The notes under the pieces were generated by a model. The model saw nothing but the letters and a program-made list of their open reading frames with translations, was not told the DNA's origin and searched no databases. 14,893 bases of DNA from positions 1 through 14,893 of the forward strand of contig JAAYZL010000334.1 in assembly GCA_012514855.1 (NCBI GenBank), in the 5' to 3' direction. The stretch comes from Clostridiales bacterium. Its GTDB lineage: Bacteria > Bacillota_A > Clostridia > Christensenellales > Aristaeellaceae. Position 1 is the stretch's first letter. The number at the start of each line of letters is the position of its first letter. Of the stretch, positions 1-6,461 are shown piece by piece. The position numbers were made by a program, and so were the translations under genes.

Positions 1-776
1 CATTTGCCCGCATCAAGGCGTCCGATGATTTTGATCAGCGTGTTGTTCTGGTGTTCCCGAATCCCTGGGCGGAAGCCTACTCCAATCTGGCAACACTAAT
101 CAACCAGTTCCGCGTAAACTGCCGCAATGTATGGACCTTCTGCGAGGATGAATTCGCAGATCAGGACGGAAACATCGCCCCCATCACCTACAAGGGCGGC
201 TTGGGCTATGCCTTCATGAACAGCTTCTATATGAACATCGATCCCGAGCTACGCATGCCCGTCAACCAGTTCAACTTCTTCACCAGCGAGAACTATTCCC
301 ACTACAGCGATATGATCGACGAGGCCGGTAACGGCGGTGCCGACGTCATTTACAACGGCTGCGGCTGGGCAGGGCACAGCTGCTTTATCGATCCTTCTCC
401 GGAATACGAAACCTCTACTGTCTCTCTGGAGGAATTCAAGAAGATCGGCTCCCGCGTTCTGACCCTGCATCCGCTGTCCATCTGCGAAAATTCCTTTATG
501 GGCACCCTGGGCGCCAGCGGCGACGTGTACAATGTACCACCGAAGGCCGTGACTATCGGCCCCCGCGATCTACAACATGCAAAGCTCCGCTTTGACTTCC
601 ATTGCTTCACCTTCCCGGGCGGATACTTCTCCTGGCAGCGCCTGATCTCCAGACTGGGCATCTGGGGCCCGGTGACCCCGCTGGTTCCCTATTCTCTGAA
701 CCAGGAGCTGCGCTGCAACGTTTACATTACGGAGGATATGGCTCGCCCCATCGAGTCCAAGCTGACCGGCTTCTAA
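1..776 (+). CDS. NagB-like sugar-phosphate isomerase/deaminase, 5' end outside window
   Basis: The frame is open from base 3 to the TAA at 774-776, so 257 residues are visible and the true start lies upstream; the GTG at 51 is internal. The protein resembles the glucosamine-6-phosphate deaminase/isomerase (NagB) fold family. FCEDEF corresponds to the NagB catalytic stretch around MDEY, GCGWAGHSCFIDPSPE to the family's GGIGxDGHIAFNEP loop, and VPPKAVTIGPRDLQHAK to the VPKxALTxGxxTLLxAK segment. The aspartate of the DGH loop is alanine here (AGH), so the ring-opening machinery differs from classical NagB and the substrate may not be glucosamine-6-phosphate. A mutarotase and an FGGY kinase follow on the same strand, which suggests a deoxy-hexose or uncommon-sugar pathway. 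Family-level assignment is fairly secure; the substrate is unknown. Confidence 0.7.
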   Translation, partial: FARIKASDDFDQRVVLVFPNPWAEAYSNLATLINQFRVNCRNVWTFCEDEFADQDGNIAPITYKGGLGYAFMNSFYMNIDPELRMPVNQFNFFTSENYSHYSDMIDEAGNGGADVIYNGCGWAGHSCFIDPSPEYETSTVSLEEFKKIGSRVLTLHPLSICENSFMGTLGASGDVYNVPPKAVTIGPRDLQHAKLRFDFHCFTFPGGYFSWQRLISRLGIWGPVTPLVPYSLNQELRCNVYITEDMARPIESKLTGF

Positions 777-788
777 ACTGAACCTTGT

Positions 789-814
789 GCAAGAGTCTGC
801 TTTCAGGCTCTTGC
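789..814 (+). other. Intercistronic hairpin
   Basis: Eleven bases at 789-799 (GCAAGAGTCTG) pair with 804-814 (CAGGCTCTTGC) with one G-T wobble, around the four-base loop CTTT. It lies between the isomerase stop and the mutarotase ribosome-binding site. No T-run follows, so it is more likely an mRNA-stabilising or processing hairpin than a full terminator. Confidence 0.6.
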
Positions 815-836
815 GCTTGTATATAAGGTGAATAAA

Positions 837-1142
837 ATGAAATACGCAGAACATTTTTATCTGGACAGCGAGGCTGTCAAGGAAGAGTACATTCGTCGTC
901 ACAATGAAATCTGGCCCGAAATGAAGGCGCTGATTGAGGAATCCGGCATATACGATTACACCATCTGGCTGCACGGCACCGAGCTGTTCGCCTGCTATGA
1001 GACAGATGATATGGAGCACACGCTGAAGGTGCTGCACGGCAGCCCCATCAAGGTAAAATGGGATGAATGCATGAAGGGTCTGATTCACTTTACCAACGGC
1101 TCCTCCCCCGAAATGCTGGAACTCGCATTCTATATGAAATGA
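837..1142 (+). CDS. L-rhamnose mutarotase family protein (RhaM/YiiL-like)
   Basis: A 101-residue protein of the mutarotase family that interconverts the alpha and beta anomers of L-rhamnose and related sugars. RRHNEIWPEM near the N-terminus is the family hallmark; the histidine falls at residue 22, as in the E. coli enzyme. GIYDYTIWLHGTELFACYE is the expected central strand, and a tryptophan precedes the C-terminal helix. I chose ATG 837 rather than the in-frame GTG 828 because AAGGTG at 825-830 is then correctly placed as ribosome-binding site and the length matches the family (about 104). The gene sits between the NagB-like isomerase and the FGGY kinase; the kinase starts about 20 bases after its stop, so the three genes probably share an mRNA. 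Whether the sugar is rhamnose itself cannot be told. Confidence 0.85.
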   Translation: MKYAEHFYLDSEAVKEEYIRRHNEIWPEMKALIEESGIYDYTIWLHGTELFACYETDDMEHTLKVLHGSPIKVKWDECMKGLIHFTNGSSPEMLELAFYMK

Positions 1143-1162
1143 TCTAGATGGTGGAAAGACAG

Positions 1163-2638
1163 ATGGAAAAATACCTTATCGGCATTGATGTGGGCACCAC
1201 CGGCACAAAGAGTATGGTCATATCCGTTTCGGGCAAGGTGCTGACCCACGCATACCAGCCCTACTGTGCCGAAACTCCCCGGAACGGCTGGTTTGTTCAG
1301 AGTGCGGAGGACTGGTGGAGCGCCATCCTGAAGACCGTCGCCGCCGTAACCGAGGACAGAAAAATTGCCGAAAACACGGTGGCGATCTCCCTGTCCACCC
1401 AGGGAGGAACGCTGGTACCCGTGGGACAGGACCTGAATCCCCTGTGCCCAGCCATCGTGTGGAACGATCAGCGCTGCACTGAGCAGAAGGCGGCATTTGA
1501 GGCCGCCCTCGGCGCGGAATATCTCTATCAAAAGAGCGGCTGGCAGATCACGAACGGCCTGAACGCCATGCAGATCGCATGGCTGCGGGACAACCGTCCG
1601 GAGATTTTTGAAAACGCCGCTATGTTCCTGTCCGTGTCTGACTTCATTGCCCTGCGCATGACCGGCAAGGCGGTTGTGGATATTTCAAACGTGGGCATCA
1701 ACCAGCTGGCGGACATCCGGGCAGGTAAATATGATTCCAAGATCCTCGCATGGCTGGACATCGGCAGCGAAAAACTGGCAAAGATCGTTCCCTCCGGCAC
1801 GAGCATCGGAAATCTGCTGCCGGATGTGGCGGCAAAGCTGAAGCTGCCCGAATCGGTTCAGCTCATCGCTGGCGTACACGATCAGTACGCGGGCATTCTG
1901 GGCGCGGGCATCGTCGAGGCCGGCGATATCTTGATCGGCACCGGCACCGCATGGGCAGTCACCGCGCTATCCAACGCTCCCGATTTCGATTCCTGCTTTG
2001 CACAGTCCGTGACGGCTACCGGCAAGTGGGGCTCTATGGCCTGCATATCCTCCGGCGGCATCTGCCTCGACTGGTTCCGCAAGAATGTCACCGGCGCTGA
2101 CGGCCATCCCTGCTCCTATGATGAAATCAACACCGCCGTGCTGGAGCGCACCTCCATTGTGAACAACCTTATGTTCTATCCTTACTTTAGCGGCGGCTCC
2201 TTCCCTCTGAACGATGCTAATTGCCGCGCCGCCTTTGTGGGACTTGACCTTTCCCACGACCGCTTCGATATGGCCCGGGCCATCATGGAGGGCGTGGCGA
2301 TGCAGACCGCGTGGATCATCGATCACTTCGATCAGAGGGCACCGGTGCATCGGATCAAACTGTCCGGCGGCGCCGCCAAGAGCGGGCCCTGGATGCAGAT
2401 GATCGCCAACATCATCGGGCGTCCCATCAACGCCCTCTCGGTACAGGATCTGCCCTGCGTTGGTGCGGCCATCATTGCGGGCGTCGGCAGCGGCGCCTTC
2501 GACTCCTTCAAGGCGGGCATCGATCGCATGAACATGAACGAATACTACTATCAACCCAACCGAGGAGATGCGGAAAAGTACAGGGCAAAGCTTAAGAAAT
2601 TCACTGAAAACGCGGACGCGATCCGCAGGTTCAACTAA
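1163..2638 (+). CDS. FGGY-family carbohydrate kinase (xylulokinase-like)
   Basis: A 491-residue cytoplasmic sugar kinase of usual FGGY length that transfers phosphate from ATP to a sugar or sugar-derived substrate. The N-terminal phosphate-binding loop is IGIDVGTTGTKS (residues 6-17). WNDQR (100-104) is the substrate-side motif typical of the xylulokinase branch. GVHDQYAG carries the probable catalytic base Asp240, GTGTAW (260-265) is the second phosphate loop, and SGGAAKSGPWMQM followed by ANIIGRPI is the C-terminal FGGY signature. ATG 1163 is preferred over ATG 1148: it gives the standard start MEKYLIGID and has GGAAAG just upstream, whereas 1148 has no recognisable ribosome-binding site. 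It is the last intact gene of the sugar operon. Family certain; the substrate (ketopentose, deoxyketose or other) is not determined. Confidence 0.9.
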   Translation: MEKYLIGIDVGTTGTKSMVISVSGKVLTHAYQPYCAETPRNGWFVQSAEDWWSAILKTVAAVTEDRKIAENTVAISLSTQGGTLVPVGQDLNPLCPAIVWNDQRCTEQKAAFEAALGAEYLYQKSGWQITNGLNAMQIAWLRDNRPEIFENAAMFLSVSDFIALRMTGKAVVDISNVGINQLADIRAGKYDSKILAWLDIGSEKLAKIVPSGTSIGNLLPDVAAKLKLPESVQLIAGVHDQYAGILGAGIVEAGDILIGTGTAWAVTALSNAPDFDSCFAQSVTATGKWGSMACISSGGICLDWFRKNVTGADGHPCSYDEINTAVLERTSIVNNLMFYPYFSGGSFPLNDANCRAAFVGLDLSHDRFDMARAIMEGVAMQTAWIIDHFDQRAPVHRIKLSGGAAKSGPWMQMIANIIGRPINALSVQDLPCVGAAIIAGVGSGAFDSFKAGIDRMNMNEYYYQPNRGDAEKYRAKLKKFTENADAIRRFN

Positions 2639-2689
2639 TTCAAATTAATGCAAGAAAGCATCGCTTGCCGCAATCATCGCGGGCATGGG

Positions 2690-2885
2690 ATGGCATATAA
2701 AGCGATTGGTATGTTTTAGAATGTTTCGGGGTTAAAGATTAGCGATTACTGGAGCGCGTATCAATATAGACCAAATAAAACTTATGCTCTCAATTTCTGT
2801 GATTACGAAAATGACGTTGCAGATGAACTTAGCAAGGGCGTTCTATACAAAGCAGAGAAACTTCTTCGTCAATTGATTTGCAGAG
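2690..2885 (+). pseudogene. Possible broken coding fragment, family not recognised
   Basis: After the kinase the DNA becomes A+T-richer. An ATG at 2690 runs into TAG at 2717-2719, and then the same frame stays open to TAA at 2978-2980. The translated stretch from about 2740 to 2880 looks protein-like (for example ISDYWSAYQYRPNKTYALNF), with mixed polar and aromatic residues rather than the Arg/Gly/Ala-rich product of a shadow frame. The protein-like character fades near 2885, where a coding remnant on the other strand takes over. No plausible start with a ribosome-binding site is seen. I do not recognise the family; it may be the tail of a deleted gene. Confidence 0.3.
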
Positions 2886-3120
2886 TATCCCGATATTACG
2901 GAAGCGGGACACGCAGGTGGCCAGCGCATCCGCTTTTTCGATGCCGGCCTCCTTCAAGACATCCTCGTCGATCGGCATAACAAATTGTCAACCATATACA
3001 CCCTTGGCCGCATCGGCCTTCCAGTTTGTTGAAACGCGCGGTCGCCTGGCGGTGACGCTCCAGCTCTTCATTCCCGCCATCAGAAATGCCCTCAAGAACA
3101 AAAACACCGATGTCAAACAT
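2829..3120 (-). pseudogene. Frameshifted coding remnant, family not recognised
   Basis: On the minus strand two frames look coding one after the other. The first starts at 3120 with MFDIGVFVLEGISDGGNEEL and continues to RFNKLE. The second frame then continues smoothly as ADAAKGVYG, meets a TGA, and goes on from an ATG at 2978 with MPIDEDVLKEAGIEKADALA, ending in TAA at 2829-2831 after 49 residues. The switch between frames near 3015 plus the internal stop indicates decay or sequencing error. The second part faintly recalls the 'DxxVLxEAGIxxADA' stretch of TrkA-type nucleotide-binding domains, but this is too short to assign. No promoter or ribosome-binding site was found for the first ATG. 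Confidence 0.35.
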
Positions 3121-3165
3121 CGGCGAAACCCTTGATTTATAAGGCTTTCTGGGCTAGTCTAGGAC

Positions 3166-3204
3166 TTTCAAGACCAGCGCCTTAAACCGCTCGGCCATCT
3201 CTCC
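3166..3204 (-). pseudogene. 5' half of a tRNA-Ser(UGA), 3' half missing
   Basis: Read on the minus strand from 3204, the sequence begins GGAGAGATGGCCGAGCGG: acceptor-stem 5' strand GGAGAGA, then a D-arm with GCC/GGC stem. It continues through the 5' side of an anticodon stem (CTGGT) to the seven-base loop CTTGAAA, whose anticodon is TGA. Immediately after the loop the expected pairing strand ACCAG is replaced by GTCCT. No variable arm, T-arm (GGTTCGAATCC-type) or acceptor 3' strand is found in the following 500 bases. The remaining 39 bases match positions 1-38 of a serine tRNA, so the break is at the anticodon loop, a known type of attachment site for integrative elements. Confidence 0.75.
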
Positions 3205-3225
3205 ATGAGATAAACCGCGAACATG

Positions 3226-3254
3226 ATTATAGCAGACTTTAGGGCAAAAGTCAA
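3226..3254 (-). promoter_or_regulatory. Promoter of the broken tRNA-Ser gene
   Basis: On the minus strand TTGACT (3254-3249) and TATAAT (3231-3226) are separated by 17 bases. The -10 box ends 22 bases before the tRNA-like 5' end at 3204, the usual geometry for a tRNA gene. The promoter therefore looks intact although the tRNA is not. Confidence 0.75.
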
Positions 3255-3256
3255 CG

Positions 3257-3688
3257 TCAAAAATGGGATTTTGGATTGGGTATACAGGTTATTTTGGGCG
3301 GTACGCACAGCACCGCCGCGTGCTTAAGCGAGATTGTGCCGCGGAATCGGTCGGCCCTCGCGTCGTACTCGTCCGGCCCGATGCTGCCGATCGGCACGGC
3401 GCGGCAGCCGAGCGCGTCCATCGCGCCCGCCAGCTCGCGGGCGAGGCGGTCCATCGCCGCGGACAGCGCATTGCGCGTGACCGTGTAGGGGCTGGTCGAC
3501 CGCGCATTAAGCGTCGACGGATTGAACCGCCGCGCCAGCGCGATGACCGACCGGCAGCCCGGCGGCACGTCGCGCGGATGGAATCCCTCCGGCGCTTCGC
3601 CGAAGCGATCCGCGGCGCCGACGCCGCAGAGGTCCGCGCCCAGTTCCGCCGCCATTCGCTTGATCTGTCCGGAATCCATGCGGGCCAT
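3257..3688 (-). pseudogene. QueG-like 4Fe-4S protein, C-terminally truncated
   Basis: The first 127 residues match the N-terminal part of the epoxyqueuosine-reductase-like (COG1600) iron-sulfur protein family. Visible are ELGADLCGVGAADRF (residues 15-29), PEGFHPRDVPPGCRSVIALA (33-52), a PYTVTRN stretch, PDEYDARADRFRG (105-117) and TISLKHAAVL (118-127). Homologues then continue with a GLGxxGKNTL-type stretch and the 4Fe-4S cysteine clusters. Here the match ends at about base 3308 and is followed by 16 unrelated residues and TGA. The cofactor-binding half is therefore missing and the product is unlikely to be functional. Start: ATG 3688 is only 2 bases from GGAGG, while ATG 3679 is 11 bases away, so the choice is open. 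It lies 10 bases after the upstream C_GCAxxG gene and was presumably the last gene of the yebC-murI operon. Confidence 0.7.
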
Positions 3689-3698
3689 CGCCTCCGCC

Positions 3699-4139
3699 CT
3701 ATAGCCTCTCCGCCAGATACTCGCACACCGACTGTATCAGCGGCTGGCAGACGGTCTTGTTCGCGTCCGCGTGGTTGCGGGAGTCGCCCGGCTCGCCGCG
3801 CTTCATGCCGATCAGGTCGGAGCAGTCGCGCGAGCCGTATTCGCGCTCGACCCACTCCATGAACTCCCTGGCGAGATCGTAGGCCGGCGCGCGGTCGCCG
3901 CCGACCTCGCGGCCGAGCTTTAAACCGATCGCCATCAGTCCGCCGGTCACCGCGCCGCATACGCCGCGCGTCGCCGCGAGCCCGCCGCCGAACGCGGTCG
4001 CGATCTTCGGCGCGAACGGCGCGTCCATATTCCAATACTCGCACATCGTGCTCAGCACCGTCTCGGCGCAGTTCAGCCCGCCGTTTTCGAACGCAAAGAG
4101 CTTGCCGCTGAGGATCGCGTGCAGCTTTTCGCATATCAT
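3699..4139 (-). CDS. C_GCAxxG_C_C family protein (probable redox protein)
   Basis: A 146-residue protein with the pattern that names the C_GCAxxG_C_C family: Cys24 in LNCAETVL, Cys61 in GVCGAVTGGLMAIGL, Cys106 in SRDCSDLIG and Cys131 in TVCQP, plus the glycine-rich AFGGGLAATRG segment at 49-59. Family members are small cysteine-rich proteins, often beside redox genes; a metal- or cofactor-binding role is suspected but the biochemical function is not established. No signal peptide is seen, so it is probably cytoplasmic. Its ATG (4137-4139) overlaps the murI stop codon in an ATGA arrangement, implying translational coupling. Family membership is secure from the cysteine spacing; function is open. 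Confidence 0.85.
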   Translation of the reverse strand: MICEKLHAILSGKLFAFENGGLNCAETVLSTMCEYWNMDAPFAPKIATAFGGGLAATRGVCGAVTGGLMAIGLKLGREVGGDRAPAYDLAREFMEWVEREYGSRDCSDLIGMKRGEPGDSRNHADANKTVCQPLIQSVCEYLAERL

Positions 4140-4897
4140 CCGACGTCCACCTCCATCAGCATCCGCATCCTTGCGAGCACGGCCGGGTCGTCCGACGAGG
4201 TCATGAGCGCGTGGGAGCCCTCCGCCCTCCCGGCGAGCAGACCCCGCTCCGCGAGCGCCGTCGACAGCGTCCGGATCAGCCGCGCGTTGCCGTCGAACAG
4301 CGGGACGGACGGCGCGACGCTACGAATCGCGCGCTTCAAAAACGGAAAGTGCGTGCAGCCGAGCACGATCGCGCCGATTTCGCCCTCCGGATAGGGCGCG
4401 AGCTTCCCGCGGAAGAACCTCTCAGGCTCCTCGCCCGATAGCACGCCGCGCTCGACCATCAGCACGAGCTCCGGCGCGGGGATCGACACCGCGTCCGGGC
4501 AGAGCCGGTCGCGGGCCCGTATGTACCGCGGCTGCCGAAGCGTCGCCTCGGTCGCGAACACGAGCACGCGCCTCTCCCCCGCGCGCGCCTTCGCGTCGAT
4601 CAGCTCCGGCTCGATGCCGACGACCGGGATCGGGAACTTCTCGCGAAGCATCTCCTCGGCCGCCGAGGCCGCCGTGTTGCACGCGATCACGAGCGCCTTG
4701 ACGGAATGCTCCATCAGCCGCTCCGCGACCCTGCGCGACAGCGCGCGGATATCCTCCGCCCCGCGCATGCCGTACGGGGCGTTTCCGTTGTCGCCGAAGT
4801 AGACAAAATCCTCGCCGGGAAGCGCGCTTTTCAGGTCCCGAAGCACGCTCAGCCCGCCCATGCCGGAGTCGAATACGCCGATCGGCCGGTCGTCCAT
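4136..4897 (-). CDS. murI: Glutamate racemase
   Basis: A 253-residue enzyme converting L-glutamate to D-glutamate for peptidoglycan. It starts RPIGVFDSGMGGLSVLRDL, with the catalytic-site Asp10-Ser11. FGDNGNAPYG (35-44) is the substrate-binding loop in the clostridial form. IACNTAAS supplies the first catalytic cysteine (Cys73) and LGCTHFPFL the second (Cys181). The reading frame stays open far upstream on the same strand, but that extension is a shadow of yebC; ATG 4897 gives the correct family start and length. It begins two bases after the yebC stop, with a GAGGAAGA ribosome-binding site inside the acidic tail of yebC, and its stop overlaps the start of the next gene. It is therefore expressed from the yebC promoter in a tight operon. 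Confidence 0.95.
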   Translation of the reverse strand: MDDRPIGVFDSGMGGLSVLRDLKSALPGEDFVYFGDNGNAPYGMRGAEDIRALSRRVAERLMEHSVKALVIACNTAASAAEEMLREKFPIPVVGIEPELIDAKARAGERRVLVFATEATLRQPRYIRARDRLCPDAVSIPAPELVLMVERGVLSGEEPERFFRGKLAPYPEGEIGAIVLGCTHFPFLKRAIRSVAPSVPLFDGNARLIRTLSTALAERGLLAGRAEGSHALMTSSDDPAVLARMRMLMEVDVG

Positions 4898-4899
4898 GC

Positions 4900-5646
4900 C
4901 TATTCTTCCTCTTCCTCGTCGGGCAGCTCCGCGTCGTGGAACACGTTCTGCGAGTCGTCGTAGTCCTCGAGCCACTCTATGAGCTTGCGCACTTTTTTGA
5001 GCACTTCCTCGTCTGTGATCTCGACCGTCGTCGTCGGGACCATCTCGCGCTCGGCGGAGAGGAACGCGCAGCCAGCGGCCTCGAGGCTTTCGCGGACGGC
5101 CGAGAAGTCGTTCGGGTCGGTGTAGATCACCGCCGCGTCCCCCTCCGCCTCGACGTCGGAAGCGCCGGCGTCGAGCGCCAGCATCATCAGCTCGTCCTCG
5201 TCGAGGCCCTTCGAGTTGTCGATCTCGATGACGCCCTTGCGCTCGAACTTCCAGCTGACGCAGCCGGTCGCGCCGAGCGAGCCGCCGCACTTGTCGAAGA
5301 TGTGTCGCACCTCCGAGGCCGTGCGGTTCAGGTTGTCGGTCACGAGCTCGACGATCACCGCCACGCCGCCGGCGGCGTATCCCTCGTAGGTGATCTCCTT
5401 GTACTGCGTCGCATCGCCCTCGCCCGCGGCCTTCTTGATCGACCGCTGTATGTTGTCGTTGGGCATGTTCGCCGCCTTCGCCTTGGCGATCACGTCCTTC
5501 AGCTTGCCGTTGCTGTTCGGGTCAGGCCCCCCCTCGCGCACGGCGATCGCAAGCTCGCGGCCGATCTTCGTGAAGATCTTGCCGCGCTGCGCATCGGTCT
5601 TTTCCTTTTTGTGCTTGATGGTAGACCATTTGTTGTGTCCAGACAT
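4900..5646 (-). CDS. yebC: YebC/PmpR family protein (TACO1-like)
   Basis: A 248-residue member of the very conserved YebC/TACO1 family. Members have been described as DNA-binding regulators and as factors aiding translation; which applies here cannot be read from sequence. The start MSGHNKWSTIKHKKEKTDAQ is the family hallmark, followed by RGKIFTKIGREL, NMPNDNIQRSIKKA and YEGYAAGGVAVIVE. Length is normal. The C-terminus is an acidic tail ending in five glutamates. ATG 5646 is set by the hallmark and by GGAGGG seven bases upstream; the frame extends further upstream but without homology. A promoter lies just upstream (5681-5709). It is first in an operon with murI, the C_GCAxxG gene and the broken QueG-like gene. 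Confidence 0.97.
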   Translation of the reverse strand: MSGHNKWSTIKHKKEKTDAQRGKIFTKIGRELAIAVREGGPDPNSNGKLKDVIAKAKAANMPNDNIQRSIKKAAGEGDATQYKEITYEGYAAGGVAVIVELVTDNLNRTASEVRHIFDKCGGSLGATGCVSWKFERKGVIEIDNSKGLDEDELMMLALDAGASDVEAEGDAAVIYTDPNDFSAVRESLEAAGCAFLSAEREMVPTTTVEITDEEVLKKVRKLIEWLEDYDDSQNVFHDAELPDEEEEE

Positions 5647-5680
5647 GGACAATCCCTCCAGTTGTTCAATGAATGCCCCT

Positions 5681-5709
5681 ATGATACCACAGATGCGGCC
5701 GGCGGTCAA
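5681..5709 (-). promoter_or_regulatory. Promoter of the yebC-murI operon
   Basis: On the minus strand TTGACC (5709-5704) and TATCAT (5686-5681) are 17 bases apart, with TGG directly before the -10 box. Transcription would start about 30 bases before the yebC ATG. It stands back-to-back with the recX promoter; the two -35 boxes are 13 bases apart. Confidence 0.8.
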
Positions 5710-5722
5710 GGAAATCCCTGGC

Positions 5723-5751
5723 TTGAAAGCGCCGGAACGCTCTGGTATAAT
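5723..5751 (+). promoter_or_regulatory. Promoter of recX
   Basis: TTGAAA (5723-5728) and a consensus TATAAT (5746-5751) are separated by 17 bases, with TGG before the -10 box. The predicted transcript starts near 5758, just before the G-rich ribosome-binding site of recX. The -10 box covers the in-frame ATG at 5750, which rules out that ATG as the recX start on this transcript. Confidence 0.85.
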
Positions 5752-5773
5752 GATCGCGGAGGGGGGGAGTTGC

Positions 5774-6403
5774 TTGGCGACGGTGACGGAAATCCGGGAG
5801 ACCCGGGGCGTCGTTCGGGTCACGTTCGACGGGCGCGAGGCGCTCGCGGTCCGCGCGCGGCACTTTCAGATGTGCCCGCTAAAAATCGGCGACGCGCTCG
5901 ACCCGGCGCGCTACATAGGCCGGGTCGCGCCGCTGCAGCTCGCGGACGCGTACGAGGCGGCGCTCGAAAGCCTCGAGTTTCGCGCGCGCACCGAGAAGGA
6001 GCTCGAGCGGTCCCTTCTCGAAAAGGGCTTCGTCGCGCCCGCGGTCGAAAAAACGCTCGCGCGGCTCCGCGAAAACCGGCTGCTCGACGACCGCCGCTAC
6101 GCCGAGCGCACGGTGGAGCGGAGCGCCGAAAAGCCGGTCGGCGTCTACGCGCTGAAGCAGAAGCTGCGCGCGAAGGGCATCTCCGAGGAGGACGCCGAGG
6201 AGGCGCTCTCGCTGCTCGATTCCGACCAGCAGTCGGACGCGGCGAAGCGCGCCGCCCGGCAGCTCGCGCGGAAGTACGAAAAATTGCCCCCGCGCGAGGC
6301 GAAGGCGAAGCTCTCGCAGGCGCTCGCGAGGAGGGGATTCCCCTGGGACGCGATCCGCGAGGCCGTCGAGAGCGCGCTCGGGGACGGGGAGATTGACGAA
6401 TGA
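5774..6403 (+). CDS. recX: Regulatory protein RecX
   Basis: A 209-residue RecX, the small helical protein that binds RecA filaments and limits recombinase activity. The first 45 residues form the beta-rich lead segment common in Firmicute RecX (ATVTEIRETRGVVRVTFDGR). Three-helix RecX repeats follow: AYEAALESLEFRARTEKELE, RLRENRLLDDRRYAERTVE, then GVYALKQKLRAKGISEEDAE and KLSQALARRGFPWDAIREAV. The start is probably TTG 5774 (alternatively GTG 5783): a G-rich ribosome-binding site occupies 5758-5769, and the ATG at 5750 is inside the promoter -10 box. It is a single-gene unit, divergent from yebC, and closed by a hairpin at 6433-6456. No recA is in the window. Confidence 0.9.
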   Translation: MATVTEIRETRGVVRVTFDGREALAVRARHFQMCPLKIGDALDPARYIGRVAPLQLADAYEAALESLEFRARTEKELERSLLEKGFVAPAVEKTLARLRENRLLDDRRYAERTVERSAEKPVGVYALKQKLRAKGISEEDAEEALSLLDSDQQSDAAKRAARQLARKYEKLPPREAKAKLSQALARRGFPWDAIREAVESALGDGEIDE

Positions 6404-6432
6404 GCGCCGGGATGAGGATTTTAAATAGACAA

Positions 6433-6456
6433 CGGGGACGGTTCGCGCCGTCCCCG
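6433..6456. terminator. Bidirectional hairpin terminator between recX and the C26 hydrolase gene
   Basis: CGGGGACGG (6433-6441) pairs perfectly with CCGTCCCCG (6448-6456) around a six-base loop, in the 58-base gap between two genes that end towards each other. A loose T-rich stretch follows on the minus strand (TTGTCTATTT) and a weaker one on the plus strand. Confidence 0.7.
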
Positions 6457-6461
6457 CATTC

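Noticed and set aside
3257..4134. Minus-strand 281-codon open frame across the QueG-like and C_GCAxxG genes
   Set aside because: The Arg-rich product matches no family; the two real genes in other frames explain the region.
4936..6396. Plus-strand open frame of 486 codons across yebC and recX
   Set aside because: It is antisense to yebC and then in the wrong frame of recX; the product is Arg/Ala/Gly-rich shadow sequence.
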